Positions 10,951-22,794 are shown, counted from the first letter of the stretch. The stretch is 64,000 nucleotides of DNA from Rhodomyrtus psidioides (GCA_021437785.1 JAILYB010000002.1:19516001-19580000), one strand, 5' to 3'. The notes: a model not told the origin generated them from the letters alone. Numbers and translations are program-made.

Positions 10951-13850
10951 TGTAACATTCCGAATTTCGACCCTCTTTGAGGCTAATGACATGGAATGGG
11001 GTCTCGAAATTGCATATCGGACAATGAAGAATTATAACATTTGAAATGAATTAGACATTGCCTCATCGAGGGCAATTTATATTGAAAAAGTGAAATTTCG
11101 GACGATAAGTGTGAAATTATCATTTTGCCCCTAGAAGGATACCCTTGTCTTAAGAATTGAAGAATGGCATTTTAGTCTTTTGGTAATCCCCTTAGTGGCC
11201 GAAAATATGAGGGTATAAGGGTCAATTGGCTTCTAGATATTCATTGGCTTAAGACAAGTGTCAATACAAGAGTAATTAGCATTAATTGGATTACTATTTC
11301 ACCAACCATTCCACCATTTGACCAAAGGAAACTTGTGGAAGACTCTCTCTCTCTCTCTCTCTCTCTCTTCTTCATCATTTTGGCCGGCCAACCCTCTCTC
11401 TTGCCATTTTTCTCAAAAAAAACTCTCTCTCACTCTCTCGGATTTCTCTATCGCCGCCCAGCTACGACACCCTTCATTGTTCCGGCCATAACTTCTTCGT
11501 CCGTTATCAGATGGAGACGATCCACCCACCATTAGAAAGCTCTTTTCGTTCTAAGAAAATATTATAAGCCTCATTTGGCCCAGCCATTTATCCCGTAGAG
11601 CCATTTTAGTGAGCAAAGATCGCTGACCAGACTGATACGGACCCGAGGAGCTTCAAATGGGATTTTCGGACTTGTTTTCGCTTCAATCTTGGTAAGACCA
11701 CCTCTCAAGCCTTACTAAGACATGTAGAATTGTGGTTGTGGATTGGAGGATGAATTATTATGGGATTTAAGGGCTGATTGTGTGTGGTTTTACTTAGATA
11801 AAAACTGGACAGATTCTGTCCCTCTGTTGTTTGGGTAGAACCGAGCCATTGGGAGGCTCAAGGGAATGTTGCCTTGTTTCGAAACTCTCAATAAGACACC
11901 TAGGGACATCGATTGACGTGTTAGCAAGGTGGTTGCATGAGAGAATTAAGTTTAGAAGAGAATTGATAGCTGGTTTATGCGATTTTCCTAGGGACCAAAT
12001 CCGTCCTGCATTGGACCGAGTGAACCGAGCTTTTTAGAGGACCGTCGAGATGTCGCCTTGTCCTAAAATCTTCGGTAAGGTACCCTAGGACGTGGTATTA
12101 TGTGTTACCAAAGTGGTGGTGCGAAAGAATTGAATTTAGGAGTGTTATAATGGTTGATTTTGTGCAATTTCCTCTAGGGCTGCACTGCCCTGTTTTGGCT
12201 GAGCAAGGACCGGGTCTTGTAGAGAGCTTTGGTGGAAATTGTGGGCTTGATTAAGTTGGTAAGCAACCTCTAAACATTTATTAGAACGTTAGGGTATTAA
12301 TGGATGGATTTGAGGCTTAATTGATGAGTTTGTGAAGTGAAATGTGTTCGAAGTGATGGAGGCCGAATGCAACTTGTAGTAGTCGAACCATGTGAGTTCA
12401 TCTTGGTGGTGAATTCGCGACTTTCATGGTTGAATTGGTGGTACGTGTATTTGGTTATTATGTATGCTCGCATAGCCGTGTGGCCTTTGGCCCTTGTATG
12501 GAAATTGTATGATAATATGCTTGAAATGGCAAGGGGATGAATGAGATGATTAATTGCCGTGGTGTGCAAGTTTGTGCCATCCTCTATACAATTCGGCCAT
12601 GATGATTCTCTTGATGAAAGGTTACTTGATTCCCTAATTGAATTACACTCGATCGTGAGGTCGTTTGAAAGATGAGTTTGGCATGTGAGCCTTATGTGAT
12701 GAGAATCATATTATGAGATGGCAAGTTTGATGAAAATGAGACATGAGCCTAAGGGCATATCGCACCCTGATACGTCAGAATGCGGGGTTGCAATTCGATT
12801 TCTATCTTGATGCGTCAGAATGCGGGATTGCCGTGATACGTGTTGACACGAGTATTGAATGGCATTGAAACCTGATGCGTCAGAACGCGGGTAATCAATT
12901 GTTTGAGCCCTTGAAAATGAATTGGTTATTGAGCCCTGAGATATGATTGGCTATTGAGCCCTTGGAAACGAATTGGCTGTTGAGCCCTTGAGATACGATT
13001 GGCTATTGAGCCCTTGAGAAATGAATTGGCTAGTGAGCCCTAGATTGATGAAATGGCAAATCGAACCTTGATGCGTCAGAATGCGAGGTTGATTGATATC
13101 CCGATGCGTCAGAACGCAGGATAGACTTGAGACGTGTCGACACGAGTAATGAAATGGCATTTGGAACCTGATGCGTCAAAACACGGGTTGCCAATCGAGA
13201 TCTTGATTTGACCTGATGCGTGTTGACGCGGGCCTAGCCATTGGAATTGGAAGCTGTGATGAAATTGAGAATACACCCTCGCATATAAACTTAATGTTGT
13301 GCTAGTATGAAGCTTGGTCTTAATTTTATCGAGGTCCTTGAATCGTGTTTGTTTTATGCCAATGGTGATGCCTTGTAATAATGCATTGAATGCCTTGTGT
13401 TAATTTTCTCGATGACCTATTGTTTGATCCTTTTTAAAACATGTCTAGAGGTACTAATGGCCTAGTCTAGGCTTAGGGTTAGCTTGCTGAGATTTATATC
13501 TCACCCGACGTGGGATTAACATTTTTAGGTCCCAGGCGATAGTAAACCAGGTGTGCAGAGGAATGACATTGGAAGAATATAGATGTTAACCCTTTTTGTA
13601 ACCTTAGGGAATGCTCATTGTTATGGAGTTAGAATTGTACCTGACTTTGGAAGTTTTGAAATTGAGATGAGCACTTTTCTGTCTTGAGTCATCTTATATT
13701 TTTATGTATGGGATGTTTTATCGCTTCCGCATATGTACATCATTTGCATGGTTTTCTAAGTTGTGGGCCGAAGGATTCTGGGAGACTATCAAAAGAAGAA
13801 CGGCCTGATAGGATGTTCGCGTGCTCGCCCGCCAGGTTCCGGGCGTGACA
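10951..13850 (+). mobile_element. Solo LTR, 2.9 kb, inserted in Copia B
   Basis: The segment starts TGTAACATTCCGAATTTCG and ends GTTCCGGGCGTGACA. It is flanked by a perfect 5-bp direct repeat AGATT (10946-10950 and 13851-13855). The flanks are two halves of one Copia RNase H frame, so this is one clean insertion. No gag-pol lies within, and the TG...CA ends plus 5-bp duplication fit a solo LTR. The TGTAACATYCCG start, the 'CTGAGATTTATATCTCACC' block near 13487 and the GGGCGTGACA end recall LTRs of Tekay/Del-type Ty3-gypsy elements in plus orientation. A CT microsatellite sits at 11341-11370 and a tandem array at 12765-13220. Confidence 0.9.
12765..13220. repeat. Two interleaved short tandem repeat families in the solo LTR
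   Basis: The phrase CTGATGCGTCAGAAYGCGGG recurs near 12767, 12808, 12869, 13068, 13101, 13168 and 13211 with small changes. Between 12900 and 13040 a second phrase, TTGAGCCCTTGAGATACGAT followed by TGGCTAT, recurs about five times. Both are diverged. Confidence 0.85.
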
Positions 13851-13855
13851 AGATT

Positions 13856-14980
13856 ACCTCCAACAAAAGTATAAAAACTAGCGGTAGATCTCCTATCAGT
13901 AGGACTACCAGCCCAATCAGCATCAACATATCCAACAACCTCCGGTGACCATATTTCTCCATAAGAATGCCACTCATGGGCAAGACTTCAAATATCTCAA
14001 TATACGGTCAACAAGCTCTATGTGACCTTCCGTAGGAGCATGCATAAATTGGCTCACAATGAAATGTCTGACCGGGTGATAGTCAAGCAAATTAGTCAAC
14101 CAACTAATCTTTGAAACTGGCCAAAATGTTGGAGAGGAATAGTATTTTTTATCACTTTGTTCTCAAAATCCATAGGAGACTCTGCAAGTTTCGCCCCCAA
14201 TTTTCATGTTTCTTTTAACATATCCAATGCATATTTTCTCTGATAAAAAAAAGCCTTTACTAGAAATAGCAACTTCAATTCCAAGGAAGTATGATAACCG
14301 ACTCAAATCTTTGATGTCAAACTTCTTATGCAAATATTTTTTGAGAGATTCAATCTTTTGCAGGTTATCACCAGTAATGACAATATCATCAACATATATT
14401 AGCACTAGCACAATTCCTTTAGAACTTTTCTTAACAAATAGAAAATGGTCAAACTTACCCATTTTAAAGCCAAACATCACTAGGGCTGCATTCAACTTTC
14501 CGTATCGTGCTCGAGGTGACTGCTTGAGGTCATAGATTGCCTTCTTGAGTTTGCAAACAACTCCTTGATATTCTAAGGGATGACCTGGAGAGAGGTCCAT
14601 ATACACTTCTTCTTCAAGTTTTCCATGAAGGAACGTATTATTAACGTCCATTTGTAATAGTAACTAGCCACAATTGACAACAACTGACACAAGAACTCTG
14701 ACAGTATTCATCTTTACTACAGGAGCAAATGTTTCTTTGTAGTCCACTTCGTATGTTTGGGTGTATCCCTTGGCGACCAATCTAGCCTTGTGCCTCTCGA
14801 TTGAAACTTTTGTACTTGATTTTGTAAATCCATCGACAACGATAAGATGTTTTCTAGCATGTGATGGAATAATATCCCAAGTTTGATTTTGTTCAAGGGC
14901 TTGGAGTTCCTCATCCATGGCCTTCCTCCATACAGCTGATTGTTGTGCTTCAAGAAAGTTTGCAGGCTTAATGTTTGCAT
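13856..14980 (-). pseudogene. Copia B reverse transcriptase and proximal RNase H
   Basis: Reading leftwards on the minus strand: the RT start (DEELQALEQNQTWDI, then ARLVAKGYTQTYEVDYKETF), then DVNNTFLHGKLEEEVYM, LVLIYVDDIVITGDN with intact YVDD, and a partly shifted RNase H beginning (GYVDADWAGSPTDRRST ... FVGGNLV). A stop near 14655 and frame shifts near 14160 and 13990 break the frame. The RNase H is cut at 13855 by the solo LTR and continues at 10945. Confidence 0.9.
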
Positions 14981-16085
14981 CTACAAGTGATAGAAAAGTA
15001 CAAAACTCATGAGAGATGAAATCATAGCAAATGTAAGCCTAAATCGGATAGGCCGTAGATGACTGATACGTGACAAAGTCGTGAAGACGAGTTGAGGGCT
15101 AAGATGCACGGGTTGATCGACGAACCAAAGCTATTTCCTAGATAGGGTCTGGAACTAAAGCAGTTGTAATGCAGCGTTCAGCGATAAAACAAGCAAATCC
15201 TTGCTAAAAGAGAGATAAATCTCGAAAGTGTAATTGATGTATGAAAAGTCTCATAATCTGATGGTTCAAAACCCTAAAACAAGTTTATATAGGGTGTCAA
15301 CCCTAATGACATCTAAATCGCAAAATGAAAATACCATTAAAATAAAATTAAATCCGAAATTACTAAAATAATTGAAAAACCCATCTAAACGACCCCGAAT
15401 CACCGAAACCCATCGCAGATCATCGCCGAGACGGCAATAAGTTTTGATTAGCACGTCGTTTGGCTTCAGACAAGCGAATTCGAGCTCATTTCGATGTCGT
15501 TTTTCGGATCCGCCGATTCTAGTCGCATCATCGTTTCGCCTTCCGATTGGATTTTCGTCGGTCCAAAAACGCATTACTAATAGATTCCGCATTAAGTTGT
15601 GTCTTGAGTAGAAGTGTTTCTCTCGTCTCTCTAATTTTCATCAATCACCAAATTATCAAAAACAATCGATAAGGGAGAAATTCCATATCAAATACACTAT
15701 AATCATAATTGTTAGTGTTGTCACCACTATTCTTCCGCTGAATTTAATCCCTGGAAGTAAAATACATGTGAGTTTCATCAAATGTCACATCCCGATAAAT
15801 AAATATTTTTTGGAGGGATCAAAGCATTTATAACCCTTTTTAACACTAGAATATCCCAAAAAAAATGAATTTATTTGCACGAGGATCTAATTTACTCCCC
15901 GCTGAAGTGTGAACGTAGCACACACTACCGAATACATGAGAGAGATTAATTGAACGGCCAAGGAGCACTTCCATAGGAGATTTGTATTGCAGCACCTTAC
16001 TAGGAAGACGATTGATTAAATAGCAACTTGTTAAAACCGCATCAGCCCAAAAATGTCGAGATAGGTTTCCATGAAACAGAAGTGA

Positions 16086-16574
16086 TCATGTTACCTCAAA
16101 GAGACGACAATTTTTCCTCTCTACGACCCCATTTTGTCGAGGAGTTTTAACATATGAAGTTTGGTGTACAATACCTAGACTTTTGAGAAACGACTCAAAG
16201 GGATGATTGGTATATTTAGTCACATTGTCAGTACGCAATATTTTAATCCAAGCACCATATTGCGTATAGATCATTCGAGTAAATTCCTTGAAGACAGTCA
16301 ATACTTCACTTTTAGAGGTAAGCAAATGCATCCAAGTAGTTCGAGATTTATCATCTATAAATATAACAAAGTATTTAAAATTTTCTCAAGATTCAACTGC
16401 TGCATTACCCCAAACATCAGAATGAATTAATTTAAATAGTTCAAATGCATTATTCGTCCTTTGAGAAAAAGGCAATCTGCGATGTTTAGCAAAATGACTA
16501 GTTTCACAAGAGCTTGAATCTAAAGAAAAAGTAGGATCAATGGATCGTAACACCCGATCTAATGGGTGCCCCAT
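16086..16574 (-). pseudogene. Copia B integrase remnants
   Basis: The pre-integrase zinc region (SSCETSHFAKHRRLPF) and the start of the core (LIHSDVWGNA) lie at 16574-16386. The rest of the core follows at 16331-16086 with ILRTDNVTKYTNHPF and TPRQNGVVERKN. The usual EF after TDN is altered, and a frame change separates the halves. Between 14980 and 16086 the integrase C-terminus is heavily decayed; only scattered similarity (for example the tract near 16020-16080) is visible. Confidence 0.85.
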
Positions 16575-16597
16575 ATGCCAATACCATAGTTGAGATG

Positions 16598-17520
16598 TTA
16601 ACTTTTTTTCTTGGTAGCAACCAAAACCATACTCAAAAAATTAAGAGCATATAGGCCCTTTTCAAACTGACCTTCACCAATCTTCCTCCCTATGGTTCTG
16701 TCTTGAAAGATAACCTTATCATGGGAAAAAGTAACATTGTAATTTAGAACCCTAGTAATTTTACTAATCGATAACAAATTAGAGGATAATGATGGCACAA
16801 ATAACACATCAGAAGAGTTCGAGAATAAATCTAGTTTCCCAACCCCTTGAATATGGACCTTTTCACCATTGGCAACCGTAATATGAGAGTATGAACCAGT
16901 AGGAACCTCACACAAAAGAGTAATCCAACAAGAACTACTGCACATGTAGTCACTTTCCCCTAAATCAAATATAAAGCTATTCATAGAGGATGCAGATAGG
17001 GTAAAGACATTAATATAAGTTTGAGCCATATTTCCTGAGTCAGTACTCGATTAAGAAACATTGCCGGAGGACATCGGTTGCTTTAGTTGCAAGGGTATTT
17101 GTTCCAAAGAGGTTTGAAGATCTGGAGTGGTAACATGACTGGCAACTTTAGGATCCAGAGTCTTATATGTTGCCTTGTCCTTACTAGGTCGCAAGTGAGG
17201 GAATAGCTCCCAACAATGATCATGAGTATGCCCATCTTTGTTACAATGGAACTTTGAATTACGGCCACGACTTTCCCCTTGGCGCCATTAAAACGAATGC
17301 CAATACTAGCTTATTTGACAACATTAGCTGCATTGGTCGAGCTCTCTACTAGTTCTCCCTCTAATTTGGGTTCGAAATTCATCACCCTTTGACGGGTTTC
17401 TTCTCATTGAATAGTGGCACAGACATTAGTAAATGATGGTAGAGTAGCATTCATAGGAATATGTCTCATAATATCTTCATATTCATGTCGACCCAAATCG
17501 GTGTTAGCCATTGTGAAAAA
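16598..17520 (-). pseudogene. Copia B gag tail and protease
   Basis: At 17520-17280 the minus strand reads gag-like MANTDLGRHEYEDIMRHIPM and TIQ-stop-EETRQRVMNF. A truncated zinc knuckle (HCNKDGHTHDHCW) follows in another frame. The 17029-16598 frame is the protease/pre-integrase part, in which the catalytic D-S/T-G triad reads DLG (FIFDLGESDYM), so the protease is dead. The GLYALNF ending is typical of the pre-integrase junction. Several stops. Confidence 0.85.
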
Positions 17521-17542
17521 ATAGCAAAAATAGAAAAACTTA

Positions 17543-17880
17543 GGCAAAAGTACACTTTTAGTGCTAAAAGTTGTGTACAGAGATCACTTTAGTGCCAAAA
17601 GTTTCAAACGGATCACTTTTGTGCTACAAGTTGTGCACGGAGATCACTTTAGTGCCAACTTCTTTTAAAAACGATCACTTCAATACTAGAGGTGGCGTGG
17701 CTAGCCAAAAATCCGACACATGCTATTTTTATTATTTTTAAAGTTGACGTGGCACATCATATTTGGCACTAAAAGTGATCGTTTTTAAAAATAATTGGCA
17801 CTAAAGTGATCCGTTTGAAACTTTTGGCACTAAAGTGATTTCCGTACACAACTTTTGGCACTAAAAATGTACTTTTTCCG
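17543..17880. mobile_element. Foldback Mutator-type MITE, copy A
   Basis: A 338-bp near-palindromic element. The left end reads GGCAAAAGTACACTTTTAGTGC and the right end, reversed, CGGAAAAAGTACATTTTTAG. Arms carry repeated phrases such as GATCACTTTAGTGCCAA and meet around a central GACGTGGC region. It is flanked by a perfect 9-bp direct repeat AAAAACTTA (17534-17542 and 17881-17889), the length made by Mutator transposases. It sits between the primer binding site and gag of Copia B and so is younger than that element. No coding capacity. Confidence 0.93.
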
Positions 17881-17962
17881 AAAAACTTATATGATTAACA
17901 AGACAAGGCGCAACAACCAATGAATCAGCAATGAGCTTAAGAGCTTGATATTGATCTTGTTT

Positions 17963-17974
17963 ACTCTGATACCA
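17963..17974 (-). other. Copia B primer binding site
   Basis: Minus strand TGGTATCAGAGT directly follows the LTR end TTATTACA, matching initiator tRNA-Met. It fixes the inner LTR edge at 17975. Confidence 0.85.
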
Positions 17975-18312
17975 TGTAATAAGTTAATATGAACATAGAA
18001 AAGATAGCGAAAAGAGAATATGAACAGAGATTTTACGTGGTTCCATCGACCAAGAAAAAGTTCCTTGGAAGCCTACATTCATGGGGAGAAATCTCCATAT
18101 TTTCTTAGTTTCTTCGGGGAGATACATTCTCCTTAAATGAAGAAGAGTGCATCGTAGTTGCTAGACATAGCCTATGATTTTTATGGTAAACACAGATATT
18201 ACATATTGGATCTTGATCCTCAATCTTATCATGATTTGACAAGTTTATCTTGCCAATCTCGCCAATCTCGCCAACAAAGATAATGAATTTTATTTTGATG
18301 TGGTCTGTCACA
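17975..18312 (-). mobile_element. Copia B 5' LTR
   Basis: About 338 bp; on the minus strand it starts TGTGACAGACCACATC and ends AACTTATTACA before the primer binding site. Kinesin-like coding sequence starts within 10 bp of its outer edge, so the element inserted into that sequence. The 3' LTR is missing, so no target duplication can be tested. Confidence 0.75.
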
Positions 18313-18319
18313 CTTTTTG

Positions 18320-18878
18320 TTTTCCATCGTAATACACATCAAAGAAGCAACGCTAGAAGGAGAAGAGGTTATTAAATGCGGCAAACTGAACATCGTTGAT
18401 GTGGCTGGATCAGAAAATGTATCCCGTTCTGGTGCTGGGAATATTTTCTCAGGTAATGCTCCATGCAATCTGCACGCGATTTGACTGATGTGCAATACTT
18501 CTCGAGTGTCTCATCTGTTAAATGTCAAGTATCGTTCAGTCGACAGGGGTCATGCGAGAGAGGCTGGAGAAATTAACAAAAGTTTTCTTACATCGGGAAG
18601 AGTCATTAATGCTCTTGTTGAGCATCTTGGTTATATTCCTTATAGGTACAGAGTGGTTCTGAAATGCATAATCTGATGTGCTACACTTGTTCCCATCAAA
18701 TGTGGCCGAGAGAACTGAGCTTCTCTCAGGGATAGCAAACTCCCTAGGTTACTTCAGGATTCTCTTGGGGGGAATAACACAGACCTGCATTATTGCAGCA
18801 ATATCACATGCAGTCCACTGTCCGGAGACTCTGAGTACGTTAGATTATGCGCACAGGGCAAAGGACATTAGAAATTAG
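18320..18878 (+). pseudogene. Kinesin-5-like motor domain pseudogene
   Basis: Three stretches match the kinesin motor core of the BimC/kinesin-5 type, which cross-link spindle microtubules. The first (18320-18440) reads VIHIKEATLEGEEVIK and LNIVDVAGSENVSRSG (the switch II DLAGSE as DVAGSE). The second (about 18545-18650) reads DRGHAREAGEINKS and TSGRVINALVEHLG. The third (about 18735-18875) reads ITQTCIIAAISHAVHC and ETLSTLDYAHRAKDIRN. Frame shifts and lost residues separate them, and expected flanking motifs are damaged. The 5' part of the motor (P-loop) is absent: Copia B abuts the fragment. Introns seem partly present, suggesting a DNA-level duplicate. Confidence 0.85.
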
Positions 18879-18879
18879 C

Positions 18880-20236
18880 CTGAGGTTTGTTTACTGTCGT
18901 GCGTCTTCTCATAGTCTAGCTTTTGAGTCGCTTGGAGCATTCCAATTCATGTTGAACCTTTTCCCCTTGTAATTTGCTGAGGTTCGGTCAGCTTTGGATG
19001 TATTAACATAATTGCACCTATATTATCCTGTGCGCTTCAGTCATTCGTTTCATTCAGTTGAAGTTTCTAATTAGCTGTTTTCTTTACTGGCTTGTCTCCC
19101 TGTAGTCCAAAGATCTAATATCGTCGCTAGCAATACTTTTCTTGTTTGAGCAAGTATGAGCTTCTATCTCACTGGGGTTCTTTGTGGAATAATGAGCACC
19201 TCTGCCTCATGTAGTTGCGCGGAAGTTGAACATTGAGAAGATAGTGTGCATGTAAATAGGCACAACTAGCTTGAGCTTGATTAAGGATTGAATTTCAAAT
19301 AGAATGCATATATGATATTCTTGCCTGGTATTTTATCATAAAGCTTTATGAAGAACTTTATTTAAAGAATTTTAAGTATAATTTATTCTTCTCAACTGCC
19401 CTATTGTCAACGAGCGTGTGCGTGTGTGTGGGTTGTGTGTGAGTGTGTGTTTTCCTGGGGAGGGGATTGATGTGGTGATGCTTGATTTGAAGGCACTCTT
19501 CATTCTATTTTTAAGTTGCTACTCATGCTTGTGTCATGGATCAAGGGTTTCTCGAGCCAACCGATCGATCACATTGCCTAGGTGAGCCACGAGACTTGAT
19601 GTGTCTTGGTCTTTAGGTTATCTAGGGTTTTCTTAAGTTTCTAGAATATTTTTAGGAGCGTGCGATACGGTAATTGTCTCGCATTCTAAGACCATCTTCT
19701 TTAACATCAAAGATGGGGAGATACGTTTTTAGCCACTAGATCAAGAGACGTTCAACGGTCGTAATAAAAGGCACTCTAGTATAAATAGAGGTGTTCTCCT
19801 CCTCATCCAACACTACAATCCAACACCCGAGGCAATACAAAACATTCTCTTCCAGAACTTCTCTTCAAACACTTTTTCTCTCTACAATCCGGGTAATTCA
19901 AGCAAGTGATCCTCACGATCAATATGAGGCTGTCTTATATTTAAGAGCATTATCTTACCGGTCAATGATCTAACAGAAAATGCAGTAGCAGAACACGAAG
20001 ATGATTCAGGAAAATGGCCACCAAGGAAAAGCCAAAGAACATCTTCAAAGTTTGTTGCAGTACGTGATGGTTGACATGCAAGACTACGAAGTGCATGTGT
20101 CGTGGAACTAGATAACACTGTCGGCCATTTTGTAAATGTCCGCCCAAGAAGTGCAGCAACAGCTAGAACGATTGCTTTTGTAAATGCCAGCGCAAGAAGT
20201 TCAGCAATCGTATTGGCGTCAAACATTAGTGTACAG
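18880..20236. other. No intact gene; TATA-like promoter at 19780
   Basis: A (GT)n-like run lies at 19418-19450. At 19780-19788 TATAAATAG precedes a CA/CT-rich stretch with CCAACACTACAATCC, which looks like the start of a transcript or the R region of an LTR; no partner LTR was found. A minus-strand frame at 19882-20280 has no recognised domain. Confidence 0.4.
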
Positions 20237-20403
20237 TAGGGTGTCAGAACTGAACCAAAAATCGAACTGAACCGAACCAAATTTTATGCATTTTCAATTC
20301 AATTCAGTTTTCGGTCCAGATAGTATGAAAACCACATTTCTTTTCTTCAGTTTAGTTATTATTGGTTCAGTTCGGTTCATAACCACATCGGAACTCTGAC
20401 CTA
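20237..20403. repeat. Small hAT-like MITE candidate
   Basis: The left end TAGGGTGTCAGAACTGAACC and the reversed right end TAGGTCAGAGTTCCG are similar, and GAACTGAACCGAACC/GGTTCAGTTCGGTTC arms are inverted. No target duplication is visible. Confidence 0.4.
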
Positions 20404-20603
20404 TTAAAAAAAAAAACCCAAATTGAGAATCGATCAAAGTGATTGCGTTCTAGACCAGTGAGTTTGAACGTTGGGCAGGTTCTTCAAGTAAAGACGGAAA
20501 CTCACCTTTGGCGGTCAATCAGTTTGCATCAATTAGCTTTCAAATGATAAGCAAGAATCAATTCTCCACGGAACCCCATTTTTTCTCAAGGTCAAGATCT
20601 TAT

Positions 20604-20812
20604 CAAAATGATCTATGGAGGTGTTGGCGTTGGTGGGATATGGGCGGCGGAGTTCATCAGAACGTAGATCGGTGACCCGAAGGCATCCTCCGCGGCATCG
20701 AAGAGGGACTTTACCTGGGCCTGTCCGAGATGTCAGCCCAACCGAGGCGGCAGAGCCGGGGGACAAGGAGCATCCAACACTTGGGTATTTATATGGACTT
20801 CGGGTGAACTAG
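20604..20812. other. GC-rich insert of unknown origin
   Basis: A sharp GC-rich island in AT-rich DNA, open on both strands over about 65-77 codons. No domain recognised; possibly a captured exon fragment. Confidence 0.3.
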
Positions 20813-20990
20813 ATTTAAGACTAAATTGGCACCAAGGTAAAAGGTTTAGAACTGAATTGGCACTAATAAAAGGTTTATGACTTAATTGGCACCAATGCAA
20901 AAAGTACATGACTGAATTGACACAAATAAGGATTTAAGACTGAATTAGCACTAATGCGATAGGTTTAGGACTTTTCTTACACTTCTCCCC
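20813..20990. repeat. ~35-bp tandem units (foldback element arm)
   Basis: Four to five units of the type GGTTTAAGACTGAATTGGCA followed by CTAATG. They resemble one arm of a foldback element; a related arm lies at 36250-36360. Confidence 0.6.
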
Positions 20991-21152
20991 ACGAGTAAGA
21001 CTCAATGGTGGTAGATGAATACAGATTTTTCCTTGATACGGATTTTCAAAATAATAAATTTTTTTCTTTCGACCAAAACAAAATTCGGATTTTTCATTGA
21101 CAATTATTTTAGAAGTAACTAATTTTTAATTATATAATTATGTGAGAGATAA

Positions 21153-21513
21153 GGAATAAGTGTGCTTAGACGTCCTAAAACTTGTCGCGAAATTGTAATT
21201 GAATCCTAAAACTTTCAAAAAGTGCAATACAGTTATTAAACTTATTACAAAAGTGTAATCGATTCCTAAAACTCTAAAAAAATGCAATCAAGTTTTAAAG
21301 CTGGTTAAAGTACTGAAATTTGTTATCATTTTTCAGTTATCAAGGTGGACGGAGTTAATGGAACGGTTTAAGGATTTGATTGCATTTTTTTGAAAATTTT
21401 AGGACCCAATTGCAATTTTCTGACAAATTTTTGGACTTGATTTCACTTTTTGAAAATGTTATGATTTAATTGCACTTTTGAGATAATTGTTGGGACTTCC
21501 AGTGCACTTATCC
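21153..21513. mobile_element. Foldback MITE, TCCTAAAACTT family, copy 1
   Basis: The left end GGAATAAGTGTGCTTAGACG and reversed right end GGATAAGTGCACTGGAAGTC are inverted, and both arms carry repeated CCTAAAACTTTCAAAAAGTGCAAT-type phrases. A second copy lies at 55958-56418. No convincing target duplication. Confidence 0.7.
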
Positions 21514-22794
21514 ATAAAAATAAGATGGATTTTTATTTTTATTTTATCGATGTAAAGATCTTACTTTCAAAATTTATTTCTCTCGCTATAGTTATGTTTG
21601 TTTTTAGTGTAAGATATGAAGATAGTATCTAAGACATAAATTAAAATATGAAGTATAAGGCAATTGGATGCCACAAAAAAAGAAAAAAATTGAAGAAGAA
21701 AAGAATTAGCAAAAGTAGTCCCTTAATCGTCATGAAACTTCGTGCGAGAATGGTTCTCTACCCTGTGTGAGCACTGAGCAGTAATAGGAACTCAAACCCA
21801 AATTCTGATTTTTTTTTTTTTTTCCTTCCAAGTTTCCAACGTGCATTGAAAAGTATGATTAATTTCATCCATTTTAGTTAACGTTTTTTTTTTAAAAAAA
21901 ATTATTCCATCTCCAGCAAGGGTTTGCCGTGATGAGGATGAAAATCACAGCTTCGGGCAATCCGATAGCTTCGACCATGAGGGCCGGCGATGCCGCCTCT
22001 GATTTCGCTCCGCCGGTTCCGTTCAACGGTCGACCTGCATAGTCTGGGCAAACCCCACGCAGTCGATCTCTCCGTCGCACCAAGCCCCGTCGATGGTAAC
22101 CTCAAAGGTTGGACCTTTAGGTGAAAGCTGTCGAAATGAGAGAGAACAAATTAGATTCTTCTGTATCCGCTCGCCGATTCTTCTCTGCTACTCCTTCATT
22201 TTCATCCTCATTTCGCTCGCTCTCTCCTTCGTCTCTCTCATGGTCCACGATGTGGACGTACTCCTTCCCGACCTCTTCGTCTTCCTCGCCGAATCGCGGG
22301 TCGCCGGCGACACGCAGGGGTTGACCATGCGTCGGATGTTCGACACGCGTTGATCAAGTGTCGAACCAGTGTCGGTGTCCGACACGTCTCCGCCTCCGAC
22401 GCGAGGGCTCCTTCGGTCGGCTCATCATTTGTGGACGTGTTTGGTAGCTGCTTGGCATGGAGAAGCAGGAGACGCAGACGAAGCTCCAATGGAGGAAACA
22501 TAGAGGTAGGCTCTGCAGCCTGCAATACATGGGTTGGTGGGCAACTGGTGGAACGGGTCGGATCTTTACCCAAACCCTTGCGGATGGACTCTCACACCGG
22601 TATCTACAGTACTATCACACTTTTGTGGTGGGATGCAAATCTTCACCGTGACATTGGCAAATCTGTACTGTACTGTGCTATTGCAGTAGAGCAAGGTATA
22701 GAGCAAGAAGCTTTGGACCCCACCAAAGAAAACCTATAACTGACTTCTCACCCCCAACGGATGAAAGAAGAAGAAAGTTGCGAGGAGAGAAGTG
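21514..22794. other. Gene-free stretch with GC-rich open frames
   Basis: Up to about 21900 the DNA is AT-rich with nothing recognised. At 21900-22740 it becomes GC-rich and open in several frames on both strands; one plus frame (22093-22353) contains a hydrophobic segment (LLCYSFIFILISLALSFV). A 'GTGTCGGTGTCCGACACG' motif near 22370 recalls the element at 46010. No homology recognised; probably captured gene fragments or upstream DNA of the DRB gene. Confidence 0.35.

Noticed and set aside
22093..22739. Open frames with a hydrophobic segment upstream of the DRB gene
   Set aside because: Not recognised, overlapping in several frames and without splice or promoter support.
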